63,419 nucleotides of DNA from Bacteroidales bacterium. GTDB lineage: Bacteria; Bacteroidota; Bacteroidia; Bacteroidales; UBA932. Below are positions 43,913-54,101 of the stretch, one piece after another. Position 1 is the first letter of the stretch. Each line of letters opens with the position of its first letter. Location: NCBI GenBank assembly GCA_009777095.1, contig WRMN01000009.1:1-63419 (forward strand), in the 5' to 3' direction. The position numbers were made by a program, and so were the translations under genes. Under the pieces are notes generated by a model that made no database searches, was not told the origin of the DNA, and saw only the letters and a list, made by a program, of their open reading frames with translations.

Positions 43913-46732
43913 ATGCAAAGCAAATTATTGAAGGCAATCTTTTTATTTATTATCCTCTCCGCAGCCTCGTCTCTCTATGCCGGAACAGTTAGCGGATTTT
44001 TGTACGATGTCCAAACAAAAGAACCTATTGTAGGAGTAACAGTGTGGGTGAAAGGCACTAACAAGAGTGCAATCACCGATGCAGACGGACGATTTACCAT
44101 TCAGGGCGTAAACGGCGCAAAGTGTACGCTGGTGTTTTCCTGTATGTCCTACAAAACAATAGAAATGGAATACAATCTTAATGACGCTGAGAGTTTAAGC
44201 GTCTTGATGGAAAGCGAAGATCTGCAACTTGACGAAGTGCTTGTACAGGCTCGAAGAACGAGCAATACGGAAATGTCAATGATAGGGACCCAAAAGTCGC
44301 TTTCGCAGGTTACCAGCGGCGTATCAGCTGCACAAATAAGCAAAAGTCCCGACAGGGTGGCTTCCGAAGTGGTAAAACGCATTTCGGGCGTAACGGTTAT
44401 TGAGGATCGTTTTATTATTGTTCGCGGACTTTCCCAACGCTATAATAATGCATGGATAAACGGTTTGGCGCTGCCAAGCACAGAGATTGACAGCCGCGCT
44501 TTCCCTTTTGACCTTCTGCCGAGCAGCCAAATTGATAATATGCTGATTTACAAATCTCCTTCGCCTGAAATCCCCGGCGATTTTTCGGGAGGCTTTGTGA
44601 AAATTACCTCTAAAGGAGTTCCGGACGGAAATCGTATAGAAATAGGTTATACCACCGGATTTAATCTCAAAACACAATTCAATGATTTTCGCTATACGCC
44701 GGGAAGCGGTACCGATTTTCTCGGATTCGATGCAGGAAAACGTTCCTTGTCGAACGACTTTCCAAATTACTTGAACCCAAATACAGCAACGCCTGACGAA
44801 ATTTCCTTGATGACCAAAAACGGTTTTAACAACGATTGGCGCGTGAAAACAATGAGGCCCATTCCCGATCAACGCTTTTCGTTTATGATTGCCCGTCGTA
44901 TGGAAAAGGGCAATGGTAAAGTTATAGGCAATATCACTGCGGTTAATTACAGTAATACCTTTAAAAATATTGAAAACGCAAAAAACGCCCGATACGGTAT
45001 TTATTCCCCATTGGAGGATATGCCGATTTATCTTGACAATTACTTTGATAATCAATATTCTAATGACGCTCGTTTAGGATTGCTGCACAATTGGGCTTTT
45101 ATTCTTTCTCCTTCAACCAGTATTGAGTTTAAGAATTTGCTGAATATTTTGGGTAGAAACCGCCTTACCGAACGTGTCGGAGTTAAGGATATGAGCAGCA
45201 TGTATTACCGTGAACAAACGGAAATGCAATACACTTCGCGCTTGACGTACAGCGGACAGCTATCCGGCATGCACGATTTTTCGACAAACAAAACATTAAC
45301 ATGGGACGCCGGTTACGCTTATGCCAACAGGCACGAGCCCGACCGCCGTATTGTTACCAATCAGGCAGGCATAGGAAGCATGAATGACATTCCTTTGGCT
45401 ACTCTTCTTAATGACAATATCAGCCGTTATTTCCAGCATTTGGAAGACCACAGTGTTTCGGCGGCGGTGAATTATAAACATATCTTTGCTTTTGAGAATT
45501 TTAGACCGACATTGAAAACAGGCCTCTACGGAGAATATCGCAGCAGAGATTACCGCAATCGGGAGTTTCTTTATCGTTACGGCAATTTGAGTTACGAAGA
45601 ACGGCAAAGTTATCTGAAACTTCCTTTTGAGCAAATGCTCGAAGAACAATATTTGGGAGCCGATAAAGTATATATTGATGAAATTACCCGTAAAACCAAC
45701 GATTATTCAGCTATAGTAGGACATATAGCCGGATATGTTGCTGTAGAAATTCCCTTGAACAAACTTTCGGTTTATGCGGGTGCACGTTTAGAAAGTCATA
45801 ATACGCGCCTGACCCGCGATCGTTCCATGTCGCACGAGCAAACGCTGATAAATCACAAAAACATCAACGATTTGAATGTGCTTCCCTCCCTTAATCTGAC
45901 CTATAAATTTTCGGAAAAACATCAGGTGCGGGGCGCCTACGGACTTTCTGTCAATCGTCCCGAATTGCGTGAAATTTCACCGGCAGTTTACTTCGATTTC
46001 GACTTATTCAGCGAAATAGGCGGTAACGAAAACCTAAAAACGGCTGTTATTAATAATGTGGACTTGCGTTACGAATTTTATCCAAACTATGGTGAAAATA
46101 TAACTGTGGGCCTGTTCTACAAACATTTCAAAAATCCAATAGAGCGTACCTTTATAGATATGGGTGGCACACTTCGTTATTTATACGAAAATGCTTACCA
46201 AGCCAACAATTACGGAGTAGAAATAGAGATGCGTAAAAAACTTGATTTCATTGGACTGCCTAATTTTACACTGATGCTAAATGCTTCTTTGATTGAAAGT
46301 AAGGTCAGTTTCAGACCGGGCGAAGTATTAAGCGAACCCGACCGTCCAATGGAAGGTCAATCGCCGTACATTATCAATGCAGGACTTTATTATCGCGCCG
46401 AGAAAAGCGGCTGGGACCTTTCGCTGCTCTATAACCGCATCGGCAAACGGATTGTAGGTTTGGGCAAATCAGATCTTTCCCAAAGCATCAATAATAAAAT
46501 TCCTGATGCCTACGAGATGCCTCGCGACGTACTTGATTTGACCATCAGCAAAAGTATGGGAAAATATGTTGAACTCCGTTTTTCAATCAAAGATATTTTT
46601 GCTGCAGACATACTGTTTAAACAATTTCCAAAATTTGAAAAGGACGGAAAAATATACGAGCGCGAACAAACAACACGGCAATATGAGCCAGGGCAATCAG
46701 TTTCTTTGGGTATAAATATAAGAATATTATAA
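43913..46732 (+). CDS. TonB-dependent outer-membrane receptor
   Basis: I start at ATG 43913, giving 939 residues and a signal peptide ending near SLYAG. A carboxypeptidase-regulatory-like domain lies at about 25-110 (TVSGFLYDVQTKEPIVGVTV). The plug includes KSPDRVASEVVKRISGVTVI and FIIVRGLSQRYNNAWINGL, and the barrel ends SVSLGINIRIL. Unlike the SusC protein it lacks a SusD partner; a parallel beta-helix-like lipoprotein follows 32 bp downstream. The ligand is unknown. TACTTTTG at 43863-43870 is a possible -7 element. Confidence 0.92.
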   Translation: MQSKLLKAIFLFIILSAASSLYAGTVSGFLYDVQTKEPIVGVTVWVKGTNKSAITDADGRFTIQGVNGAKCTLVFSCMSYKTIEMEYNLNDAESLSVLMESEDLQLDEVLVQARRTSNTEMSMIGTQKSLSQVTSGVSAAQISKSPDRVASEVVKRISGVTVIEDRFIIVRGLSQRYNNAWINGLALPSTEIDSRAFPFDLLPSSQIDNMLIYKSPSPEIPGDFSGGFVKITSKGVPDGNRIEIGYTTGFNLKTQFNDFRYTPGSGTDFLGFDAGKRSLSNDFPNYLNPNTATPDEISLMTKNGFNNDWRVKTMRPIPDQRFSFMIARRMEKGNGKVIGNITAVNYSNTFKNIENAKNARYGIYSPLEDMPIYLDNYFDNQYSNDARLGLLHNWAFILSPSTSIEFKNLLNILGRNRLTERVGVKDMSSMYYREQTEMQYTSRLTYSGQLSGMHDFSTNKTLTWDAGYAYANRHEPDRRIVTNQAGIGSMNDIPLATLLNDNISRYFQHLEDHSVSAAVNYKHIFAFENFRPTLKTGLYGEYRSRDYRNREFLYRYGNLSYEERQSYLKLPFEQMLEEQYLGADKVYIDEITRKTNDYSAIVGHIAGYVAVEIPLNKLSVYAGARLESHNTRLTRDRSMSHEQTLINHKNINDLNVLPSLNLTYKFSEKHQVRGAYGLSVNRPELREISPAVYFDFDLFSEIGGNENLKTAVINNVDLRYEFYPNYGENITVGLFYKHFKNPIERTFIDMGGTLRYLYENAYQANNYGVEIEMRKKLDFIGLPNFTLMLNASLIESKVSFRPGEVLSEPDRPMEGQSPYIINAGLYYRAEKSGWDLSLLYNRIGKRIVGLGKSDLSQSINNKIPDAYEMPRDVLDLTISKSMGKYVELRFSIKDIFAADILFKQFPKFEKDGKIYEREQTTRQYEPGQSVSLGINIRIL

Positions 46733-46764
46733 ACTATTTTATTAACCATTTTAATTAAAACGAA

Positions 46765-48216
46765 ATGAAAAATTTAAAAAAAATGAAACTCACAAGCTTG
46801 TTGCTTGTTGTGTGCATGGTTATTTTCTATGCAGGTTGCAGTGACTCGGGCGACGATCTGATTATCGGTGGGGAAACGCTGAATTTGGGCGATGGCTCGG
46901 AAGCCTATGAAATTACGTCAAACATGACTTTGAAGTACCCGAACACTTACATGCTGAAGGGATTTGTTTATGTTGTGGACGGCGTAACATTGACCATTGA
47001 ACCGGGCGTTATTATTAAAGGCGAAAAAGCTTCAAGAGGGACTTTGATTATCGAACGCGGAGGAAAAATTATGGCGCAGGGAACTAAAGAACGTCCCATT
47101 GTGTTTACCTCATCGCAGTCCGCGGGCAACCGCAATCCGGGCGATTGGGGCGGTTTAATCCTTTTAGGAAGAGCGCCTAACAATGCCGGTGAGCAAACTA
47201 TAGAAGGCGGCGTGCGCTCTAAACACGGAGGAAGCAATCCTAACGATAATTCAGGCATATTGAGCTATGTGCGTGTTGAATTTGCCGGAATCGAATATTC
47301 AACCGACAACGAAATCAACGGCATTACCTTTGGCTCGGTGGGTACCGGCACGCAACTGGACCATATACAGGTTTCCTATTCCGGAGATGATTCTTTTGAA
47401 TGGTTCGGCGGAACGGTAAACGCCAAATATTTAGTAGCTTATTGCGGTTGGGACGATGATTTCGATACCGACAACGGTTTCAGCGGAAAGATTCAGTTTG
47501 CACTTGGCATGCGCCACCCGTTAATCGGCGACAAGTCGGCGTCCAACGGTTTTGAATCGGACAATAATGCCAACGGTACTTCTGACGCTCCTTTTACAAG
47601 CACCGTATTTGCTAACGTAAGTTTGTTTGGCCCCGTGTCCAATCCGACCAACTACACCGATCAATCCGGAGTGCAAGGCAGCGATGTAGATGCTCGTTTC
47701 CAAGCAGGGCTTCATTTGCGCCGCAACACCAAATTAAGCATTTTCAATTCGGTAATTGCTGCTTTTCCTATCGGTCTTATTATTGAAAACAGCGGAAGAG
47801 GTGATGCCCAAGGCAATGCAACCGCAGGTGAATTGAACGTAACAAATTGCGTAATAGCTGGTTGCGTAAGGAATTTCCAAGACAGACAAGTTTGGTCCGG
47901 CGGATCGGTAAATGACGCTGATGCCGGTTATAACGATTTTACAAATCCTTATTTTAACCGCTCCGGCGGCAATAATAACACTTATGCTACATTGGCAGAA
48001 CTGAAACTTGGAAGCAATCCGCTAAATCTTAACTGTTCGGGAATATTTCCGCAATCGGATAGTCCTTTAGCAAGCGGTGCAGTTTGGACAAATGCCAAAG
48101 TTTCTACAGGATTTGAACAAGTGAACTACATAGGCGCCTTCGGTCCAACCGAAACAGCAAGCAACAACTGGACGAGCGGGTGGACAAATTTTGATCCTCA
48201 AAATACGACTTATTGA
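46765..48216 (+). CDS. Lipoprotein with right-handed beta-helix-like fold, receptor partner
   Basis: This 483-residue lipoprotein has lipobox YAGC (about residue 25). The body carries the beta-helix-like sequence LTIEPGVIIKGEKASRGTLI, then KERPIVFTSSQSAGNRNPGD, WGGLILLGRAPNN, and several Gly/Asn/Asp-rich turns (YSGDDSFEWFGGTVNAKYLV). Proteins of this type commonly follow TonB-dependent receptors in Bacteroidetes. I infer that it binds the receptor's ligand at the cell surface. A clear terminator follows. Confidence 0.7.
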   Translation: MKNLKKMKLTSLLLVVCMVIFYAGCSDSGDDLIIGGETLNLGDGSEAYEITSNMTLKYPNTYMLKGFVYVVDGVTLTIEPGVIIKGEKASRGTLIIERGGKIMAQGTKERPIVFTSSQSAGNRNPGDWGGLILLGRAPNNAGEQTIEGGVRSKHGGSNPNDNSGILSYVRVEFAGIEYSTDNEINGITFGSVGTGTQLDHIQVSYSGDDSFEWFGGTVNAKYLVAYCGWDDDFDTDNGFSGKIQFALGMRHPLIGDKSASNGFESDNNANGTSDAPFTSTVFANVSLFGPVSNPTNYTDQSGVQGSDVDARFQAGLHLRRNTKLSIFNSVIAAFPIGLIIENSGRGDAQGNATAGELNVTNCVIAGCVRNFQDRQVWSGGSVNDADAGYNDFTNPYFNRSGGNNNTYATLAELKLGSNPLNLNCSGIFPQSDSPLASGAVWTNAKVSTGFEQVNYIGAFGPTETASNNWTSGWTNFDPQNTTY

Positions 48217-48248
48217 TTTTAAAAAATAAGGCTTAATAATTATTTGGG

Positions 48249-48283
48249 AAATTTCGCAGGTTTATAATCTGCGAAATTTTATT
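48249..48283 (+). terminator. Terminator after the receptor/lipoprotein operon
   Basis: AAATTTCGCAG (48249-48259) and CTGCGAAATTT (48269-48279) are exact reverse complements around a 9-base loop, followed by TTATTTTAT. It ends transcription 33 bp after the lipoprotein stop and separates that unit from the DUF3791 gene. Confidence 0.8.
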
Positions 48284-48384
48284 TTATAAACGTAACAATT
48301 TTGTAATAATTTTTTACAAATTTATTTATTTGCTGCTGTTTTGCAAAATATTTGTACCTTTGTTGGTATAAAGAAAAAAAATCT

Positions 48385-48621
48385 ATGGAAGAAAAAGTAA
48401 TAGATAAAGCGACAAGCGACAAAATAAGTTTTATGACTTATATTGTTCCTGAATTTGCCGCAGCATATAAAATGAAAGTTCGGGACGCATTTTTGTATCT
48501 AAAAAAGTACGGTGCGTGGGATTTTCTTAACGAACATTGGTGGGCGTTGCATACTGATAATGTACTGTATACTCTTGACGATTTGTATGAAGTTTGTCGC
48601 GAAAATGGAGGTTTAAAATGA
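48385..48621 (+). CDS. DUF3791 protein, antitoxin-like
   Basis: I start at ATG 48385, giving 78 residues (MEEKVIDKATSDKISFMTYI ...). Upstream residues read through a promoter-like TACCTTTG at 48355-48362, so a longer start is unlikely. The helical domain with KMKVRDAFLYLKKYGAWDFL and LDDLYEVCRENGG matches DUF3791. Genes of this family are usually next to DUF3990 genes, as here, where the stop codon overlaps the next start in ATGA. A toxin-antitoxin or immunity role is likely but unproven. Confidence 0.75.
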   Translation: MEEKVIDKATSDKISFMTYIVPEFAAAYKMKVRDAFLYLKKYGAWDFLNEHWWALHTDNVLYTLDDLYEVCRENGGLK

Positions 48622-49295
48622 AAGTTTATCACGGAAGTTATATGCTCATAGAGGAAATTGACCTTTCAAAAGCAATTCCGAACAAAGATTTTGGGAAAGG
48701 GTTTTATGTAACCAAATTTCTTGAACAAGCGGAAAGTTGGGCTAAAATCATAGGAAAGAGACATAAAACCGAAGGATTCGTAACTGAATTTGTGTTTTAT
48801 GACACAGAATTTACGGAACGACTTTGCAAAGTCAAACATTTTGAGACTTATAACGAAGAATGGCTTGATTTTGTCGTTGAAAATCGTAATCCGTTTGGTA
48901 AAATGCACGATTACGACATTGTAGAGGGGCCTGTTGCTAATGATAAAGTGCAAAATAGAATTAGTCTTTATTTAGACGGTGTGATTAGTAAAGCTGATTT
49001 TTTAGAAGAATTGAAATGGCACGAAGACACTCACCAAATTTGTTTTTGTACGCTTAAATCGTTGTTAACTCTGCAACGAACAGACAGAAAACAGTTTTCT
49101 TTGTTGTCTTGTATCGGAGAGCCAATCGTCGAAAAATTAGTAGCAGATTTTGGCTTAGACGAACAAACAGCGGCAGATAAATTTTTCACATCAACAGTTT
49201 TTGCGGAACTTGACGATAAAAAAAATGAACTTGACAAAAAGGATTGGACAGAAATATATAAATTGTTGTTGAGCGAACTGAAATTGAGAAAATGA
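48618..49295 (+). CDS. DUF3990 protein, ADP-ribosyltransferase-like, with DUF3791-like tail
   Basis: I start at ATG 48618, overlapping the DUF3791 stop as ATGA; this gives 225 residues. The opening KVYHGSYMLIEEIDLSKAI then KDFGKGFYVTKFLEQAESWA has the H...Y layout of ADP-ribosyltransferase folds (YHG-S and GFYVT). An all-helical C-terminal piece (GLDEQTAADKFFTSTVFAEL, LDKKDWTEIYKLLLSEL) resembles the DUF3791 partner. It may be a toxin with a built-in controlling domain. The target is unknown and activity is inferred only from the fold. Confidence 0.75.
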   Translation: MKVYHGSYMLIEEIDLSKAIPNKDFGKGFYVTKFLEQAESWAKIIGKRHKTEGFVTEFVFYDTEFTERLCKVKHFETYNEEWLDFVVENRNPFGKMHDYDIVEGPVANDKVQNRISLYLDGVISKADFLEELKWHEDTHQICFCTLKSLLTLQRTDRKQFSLLSCIGEPIVEKLVADFGLDEQTAADKFFTSTVFAELDDKKNELDKKDWTEIYKLLLSELKLRK

Positions 49296-49381
49296 AACAT
49301 TATATATTTCTATAATCAGAAACTGTCTTATGGTGCAAATATTTATATATCATTTTTTTAAAATCAAAACAGTCTCTTAAT

Positions 49382-50062
49382 ATGTCCCCAAAAATACTCA
49401 TTGTCGATGACGACCGAAATATATGCGAAATTCTTGAATTTAACCTCAAAAATGAAGGTTTTGAGGTCGAAATTGCTTATTCGGCTGAAGACGCCCTGAA
49501 ACAACTGTCGGACGGCCTTGCTGTAATACTGCTTGATGTGATGATGGGCGGAATGTCGGGCTATAAAATGGCGGAAAAACTACGGACAGACAACAATCAG
49601 ATTCCTATCATCTTTTTAACTGCAAAAGACACTGAAAATGACATGCTTACAGGCTTTTCCGTAGGCGGAGACGATTATATATCCAAGCCCTTTTCAGTCA
49701 AAGAAGTGATTGCGCGTGTAAAAGCGCTTATCAAAAGATTCAATCAAATACCAAAAAATAACAGAACAAATTCTCCGCTCGTTTTCGGCAATTTTGTTAT
49801 TGATGTTGAGAGAAAAGAACTGATAATCAATAATTCAAAAATCATACTTACAAAAACTGAATTTGAAATATTGCGCTTATTAGCCGAAAATCCCGAAAGA
49901 ATGTTTTCACGTGATCATATTATTGACTGCGTATGGAAAGAAACGCCTCATATTACGGAAAGGACTGTAGATGTCCATATCGCCCGCTTGCGGAAAAAAA
50001 TGGGCGAACATGCTGCTATGATTGTTAACCGCTCCGGCTACGGCTACAGATTCAATGCATAA
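49382..50062 (+). CDS. OmpR/PhoB-type response regulator
   Basis: This 226-residue protein has a receiver domain with ILIVDDDRNICEILEF and the phospho-acceptor Asp in AVILLDVMMGGMSG. The conserved Lys is in GGDDYISKPFSVKEV. The C-terminal winged helix contains LTKTEFEILRLLAENPERMF and ERTVDVHIARLRKKMGEHA. It lies 12 bp ahead of its sensor kinase. Neighbouring genes suggest it may control the TonB receptor operon, but I see no repeated site to support that. Confidence 0.95.
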   Translation: MSPKILIVDDDRNICEILEFNLKNEGFEVEIAYSAEDALKQLSDGLAVILLDVMMGGMSGYKMAEKLRTDNNQIPIIFLTAKDTENDMLTGFSVGGDDYISKPFSVKEVIARVKALIKRFNQIPKNNRTNSPLVFGNFVIDVERKELIINNSKIILTKTEFEILRLLAENPERMFSRDHIIDCVWKETPHITERTVDVHIARLRKKMGEHAAMIVNRSGYGYRFNA

Positions 50063-50074
50063 TTTTTAACAGCT

Positions 50075-51484
50075 ATGAACTTGAATTACAAGCAAAGGTT
50101 GTTCCTTTATTTCGCTATTATTTTCGTGATATTTACTGTTGGAGTAGTACTATTTGAACAGTTGCGCGAAAAAAGATTTAAAACCGAAATTTTAGAAGAA
50201 AAATTAGATGCCTGCGTCGAAATAATTCATACTGCATTACGGAACAATTATCAGCAATCTGCGCTCTTGGATAGCCTTATTCTACTCTTTCCTGAAAATA
50301 TTCGCGTCAGTTTAATTGACAAACAGGGATTGGTGCAGTTCGATAACTACATCAATGACTTATCGCAATTAAAAAATCACGCCGACCGTCCTGAAATTGT
50401 GCAGGCATCAAAAAACGGTAAAGGCAGCGATATTCGTATTTCTGTATCCAATAACCACAAGTACCTGTATTATGCCAGACAATTTGAGGGAAAATATATC
50501 CGCGTTGCACTGCCTTATGATATAAGCACGCAGCAATTTCTGAAAACAGATAAAACCTTCCTGTATTTCATTATCCTGTTATTGGCCGCAATGTTTCTGC
50601 TGATGAATATTATCAGCAATCGCTTCGGAAAATCCATCAGGCAATTACGCGATTTTGCTTCCATTTCCAATAAAAATGATATTCCTGATTTCAATTTTCC
50701 AAATGATGAATTAGGCGAAATCGGCGCTAAAATTATTGAGAATTACAGGCAACTTACCGAAAGCAGAAAGCAAATTGATTTGGAACAGGAAAAAACACGC
50801 CTGCTGAAGCAGGAAATGACAGGAAATATTGCGCATGAACTTCGTACGCCGGTTACCAGTATTCGCGGTTTCTTGGAAACCGTGCTGGAACTGCCCTTAG
50901 ATCAGGAAAAGAAAAAACATTTCATTACCCAGGCCTATCATCAAACAATGGTATTATCTGAATTGATTCAGGACATGAGCCTGATTACTAAAATAGAAGA
51001 AGCTCCTCAACTGTTTAAAATGGAAGCTGTCAATATTCATCAATTACTGAAAATGTTAAAAAACGACTTAGCCCTTTCTTTGAAAGGCAAGGGTATTGTT
51101 ATGCAGTGGAATGTTCCTGACGATCTGATAGTCAATGGAAATCAAAACCTGCTCTACTCCATTTTCCGCAATCTCGTCGACAATGTGATACGTTATGCAG
51201 GCAAAGACATAAAAATTCAGATCAATAAGTATAACGAAGATGAAGATTTCTACTACTTTTCATTTTATGATACGGGAGTCGGCATTGCTGACGAAACTCA
51301 TCTGGATCGTTTGTTTGAACGGTTTTATCGTATTAACGAAGGTCGTACGCGCGATTCCGGAGGCTCCGGTTTAGGGCTTTCTATCGTCAAAAATGCTGTT
51401 GCCTTTCATAAAGGAAACATTACAGTAAGAAACAGAAAAGAAGGCGGCCTGGAGTTTTTATTTGCGCTGAAAATTAATAATTAA
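50075..51484 (+). CDS. PhoR-like sensor histidine kinase
   Basis: This 469-residue membrane kinase has membrane segments at about 10-28 and 162-182. A periplasmic sensor region of about 130 residues lies between them, with a HAMP-like stretch after. The phospho-acceptor His is in MTGNIAHELRTPVTSIRGFL. The ATP-binding N box is NLVDNVIRYAGKD, G1 is DTGVGIADE and G2 is GGSGLGLSIV. The architecture matches PhoR-type kinases paired with PhoB-type regulators. The signal is unknown. Confidence 0.94.
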   Translation: MNLNYKQRLFLYFAIIFVIFTVGVVLFEQLREKRFKTEILEEKLDACVEIIHTALRNNYQQSALLDSLILLFPENIRVSLIDKQGLVQFDNYINDLSQLKNHADRPEIVQASKNGKGSDIRISVSNNHKYLYYARQFEGKYIRVALPYDISTQQFLKTDKTFLYFIILLLAAMFLLMNIISNRFGKSIRQLRDFASISNKNDIPDFNFPNDELGEIGAKIIENYRQLTESRKQIDLEQEKTRLLKQEMTGNIAHELRTPVTSIRGFLETVLELPLDQEKKKHFITQAYHQTMVLSELIQDMSLITKIEEAPQLFKMEAVNIHQLLKMLKNDLALSLKGKGIVMQWNVPDDLIVNGNQNLLYSIFRNLVDNVIRYAGKDIKIQINKYNEDEDFYYFSFYDTGVGIADETHLDRLFERFYRINEGRTRDSGGSGLGLSIVKNAVAFHKGNITVRNRKEGGLEFLFALKINN

Positions 51485-51495
51485 GGCACATAAAA

Positions 51496-54027
51496 TTAAT
51501 TTACAACTACCTTTTGAGTGGTTTTCGTACCATCGGGCAGTTGAATCTCCATGATGTATATACCTGCTTGATTAGGCATGGTTACTGCGTTAGCAACGCC
51601 ATCCTGTTGACGTACTAAGTTCCCATTCATATTATAGATACGAATGTTCACCTTATTGACACCATCCGGCAAATTGAGATTCAATAATTGCCCGGCGCCC
51701 ACAGGATTGGGATATATGATTGTTTCATTACGGCCGGTCGGATAGCTGCTATTTTGACATATTTTATGCCAAAGTTCGGTTTTTTTACTGCGTGCTTCGG
51801 CAGTATATTCCTGAGCGGGGGAATCGCCCAACAAGATATAGCCGCCAGTGCTGCCTTGCATTGTAGCTCCATTGTGATACCATTGATACTGATCAAAAGA
51901 ATGCCCTCCGTTGTTATCCGGATTATTTACCACAGCTAATGTTTGACCCCAGCGCTGTACATACATCGGAACAGTCGGACTGCCTAAAGCTTTTGATATG
52001 GATAATACATAATTTCTCCTGATAAAGCCGTCAATGCTTATATTAATACTCGCCTGGTCGTTGTTATAGATTATGGGAATACTCATTCCGGGTATATAAG
52101 CATTGCCATTTACTGTAATTGTTCCTTCGGAAGTAAGATTCAACGTTATCATGCTTTCTCCGCAAGTTGCTAAATAATTCATATTATTAGCAATATACAT
52201 GGCGCTTTCGTTTATTGTTATACCGGTTAATTCAGGATTAATACCCACAAAAGAAGCTGCAATAGTTTGATTCGCTGTTATATTTGTAAAGGTATAGCTG
52301 CCGCTGCTTACTGCCCCTGTGTCATTTACTCCGTTTATCAATACCTGTGAAATACGATAGCCGGTATTCGGTGTGATAACAAATGTTGCACTACTTCCTG
52401 AATCAACAAAAACAGTTCCCGATGGCGAAATACTTCCTCCTGATCCGGCAGAAGCATCGATTGACAAGCCGAACATCACTTCAAAGCTCATAGTAGCTCC
52501 TCCTGAAGCCCCAATGTTTCTTATGTGAATGCCTCCGGGCTGATTATTGGATAAAAAGCAAGGGGGATTACTTGAATTATCAAATGTTGTGCGGCCGACC
52601 TGACTTGAAAAATGGGCAGAATTAAGCGTTCCATTTGCAACAGTATTGCTTCCGCCCGGCCGGAAAATATATACCTCATCGGGCGGGCCGTCGGCATTGC
52701 CTTGGAGGAGCGGATTAACACGATAGATAATCAGTCCGCTGCCCGGGATACTACTGTCCCAATAAACACCTCTATCTCGGTATTCTACAATAAAAAATTC
52801 CGTAGGCGAGCTTGGAGAAGCTATTTTATAGGCATAATTGCTCGGTGACCAAATGTTATTTAAGGTGTAAGTTCCCGATAGTGTGATTTCAGGAATATCG
52901 CTTATCCACCCACCATATTTATATTTCATCCAAGCCGTACTTGATTGTGGCGGACTTGCGTTGCTGGCCATCAAATCCCATGAGCCCACCGGTGTAATAG
53001 AGGTGTTAGTATAACGATATAAGTCGGGAGCGCCTAAGGTGTGAAACATTTCATGCGCTAATACACTCGCACCATCTGCATCTAAACGATTTTCAACCAA
53101 AAGATTATAATCCCAAACTCGTTTCCCGTTGATTTGCACATTGTCTGAAAATAAAGACCATTGATGAGGCCATAACAGCGTAGCCCATGCATCAGTATTA
53201 CCTTTTATAATAAAGCAAATATTAGCTACATATCCATTGTTGTAAAAATCTAAATTCAAACTTGTCGGAATTTGGCTGCGAACAGCTTCTATGGCGCGTT
53301 TTAACATTTGATGCTCTCTTGTACGGCGTTCGACTCCGTTATTGTCTCCCGTCCACCCGTTAGGATTAGTCACAGCATTATAGGGCTGAAAATAAGAACG
53401 AGGGTGAATATCCTGATAAGAAAGAATGGTGCTTCCGGAGCTTATAGGATAAAAAGTGGAAGGGATTAGCGTGTTTCCGTGCGACACGGCCTTGAAATAG
53501 CCATACATAGAAGGGAATCCGGCATCATCTCTATTGAACATATCATTATAAGTATTCGCTTTGGGTGCAAATTCGGTCTCATCCGAAAAGCGTATATAAA
53601 TAACCAAATTATTCAAGGTACCGTTGTTTTGCCCTGCCTTAACTATTTCTTGACCCCTTTTTACACCGTCTTTGGATGTGTTTTTGAGGAAATCATCACG
53701 TAATTGTCGGCGTTTTTCCGCCGAAATAATAATCCATGGTTGCAATCCTATAGTCGCAGGATTAATGCTTCCAACGCGATAACCCGTAGAAATTAACTCG
53801 TCGTCTTGTAAGCGGGCATACACCACGATACCGGTTTGCGGATCACGAATCAGCGTATATCCATCGGCATCATGTACCCAATTGTAAAACTCATCGCCGC
53901 TGGTGTAGCAATGTATGATTGTCCCATCGGGTTGGCTTACTGTGATAAGAAGTTTTTCTGCATAATCGGCATAAGCCGTAACTGCGAATGCGCAAAATAA
54001 AACAAGGGGGAGGAGTAATTTTTTCAT
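51496..54027 (-). CDS. M6 family metalloprotease with T9SS sorting tail
   Basis: This 843-residue secreted protease has a signal peptide ending near AVTAYA. The M6 zinc motif is in VLAHEMFHTLGAPDLYR (HExxHxxGxxD). After the catalytic region (to about 480) come repeat-type beta domains, including GTVFVDSGSSATFVITPNTG. A type A T9SS C-terminal domain follows at about 770-843 (IYPNPVGAGQLLNLNLPDG ... TTQKVVVN). It is therefore exported and probably surface-anchored. A minus-strand TATCTTTG at 54053-54060 is a likely -7 box. Confidence 0.92.
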   Translation of the reverse strand: MKKLLLPLVLFCAFAVTAYADYAEKLLITVSQPDGTIIHCYTSGDEFYNWVHDADGYTLIRDPQTGIVVYARLQDDELISTGYRVGSINPATIGLQPWIIISAEKRRQLRDDFLKNTSKDGVKRGQEIVKAGQNNGTLNNLVIYIRFSDETEFAPKANTYNDMFNRDDAGFPSMYGYFKAVSHGNTLIPSTFYPISSGSTILSYQDIHPRSYFQPYNAVTNPNGWTGDNNGVERRTREHQMLKRAIEAVRSQIPTSLNLDFYNNGYVANICFIIKGNTDAWATLLWPHQWSLFSDNVQINGKRVWDYNLLVENRLDADGASVLAHEMFHTLGAPDLYRYTNTSITPVGSWDLMASNASPPQSSTAWMKYKYGGWISDIPEITLSGTYTLNNIWSPSNYAYKIASPSSPTEFFIVEYRDRGVYWDSSIPGSGLIIYRVNPLLQGNADGPPDEVYIFRPGGSNTVANGTLNSAHFSSQVGRTTFDNSSNPPCFLSNNQPGGIHIRNIGASGGATMSFEVMFGLSIDASAGSGGSISPSGTVFVDSGSSATFVITPNTGYRISQVLINGVNDTGAVSSGSYTFTNITANQTIAASFVGINPELTGITINESAMYIANNMNYLATCGESMITLNLTSEGTITVNGNAYIPGMSIPIIYNNDQASINISIDGFIRRNYVLSISKALGSPTVPMYVQRWGQTLAVVNNPDNNGGHSFDQYQWYHNGATMQGSTGGYILLGDSPAQEYTAEARSKKTELWHKICQNSSYPTGRNETIIYPNPVGAGQLLNLNLPDGVNKVNIRIYNMNGNLVRQQDGVANAVTMPNQAGIYIMEIQLPDGTKTTQKVVVN

Positions 54028-54101
54028 CGTTTTAATTTTTGGTTAGGAAAAACAAAGATAAGCAAAATAATGAAATTAACAAATTTAGGAATTTGATGAA
54101 T

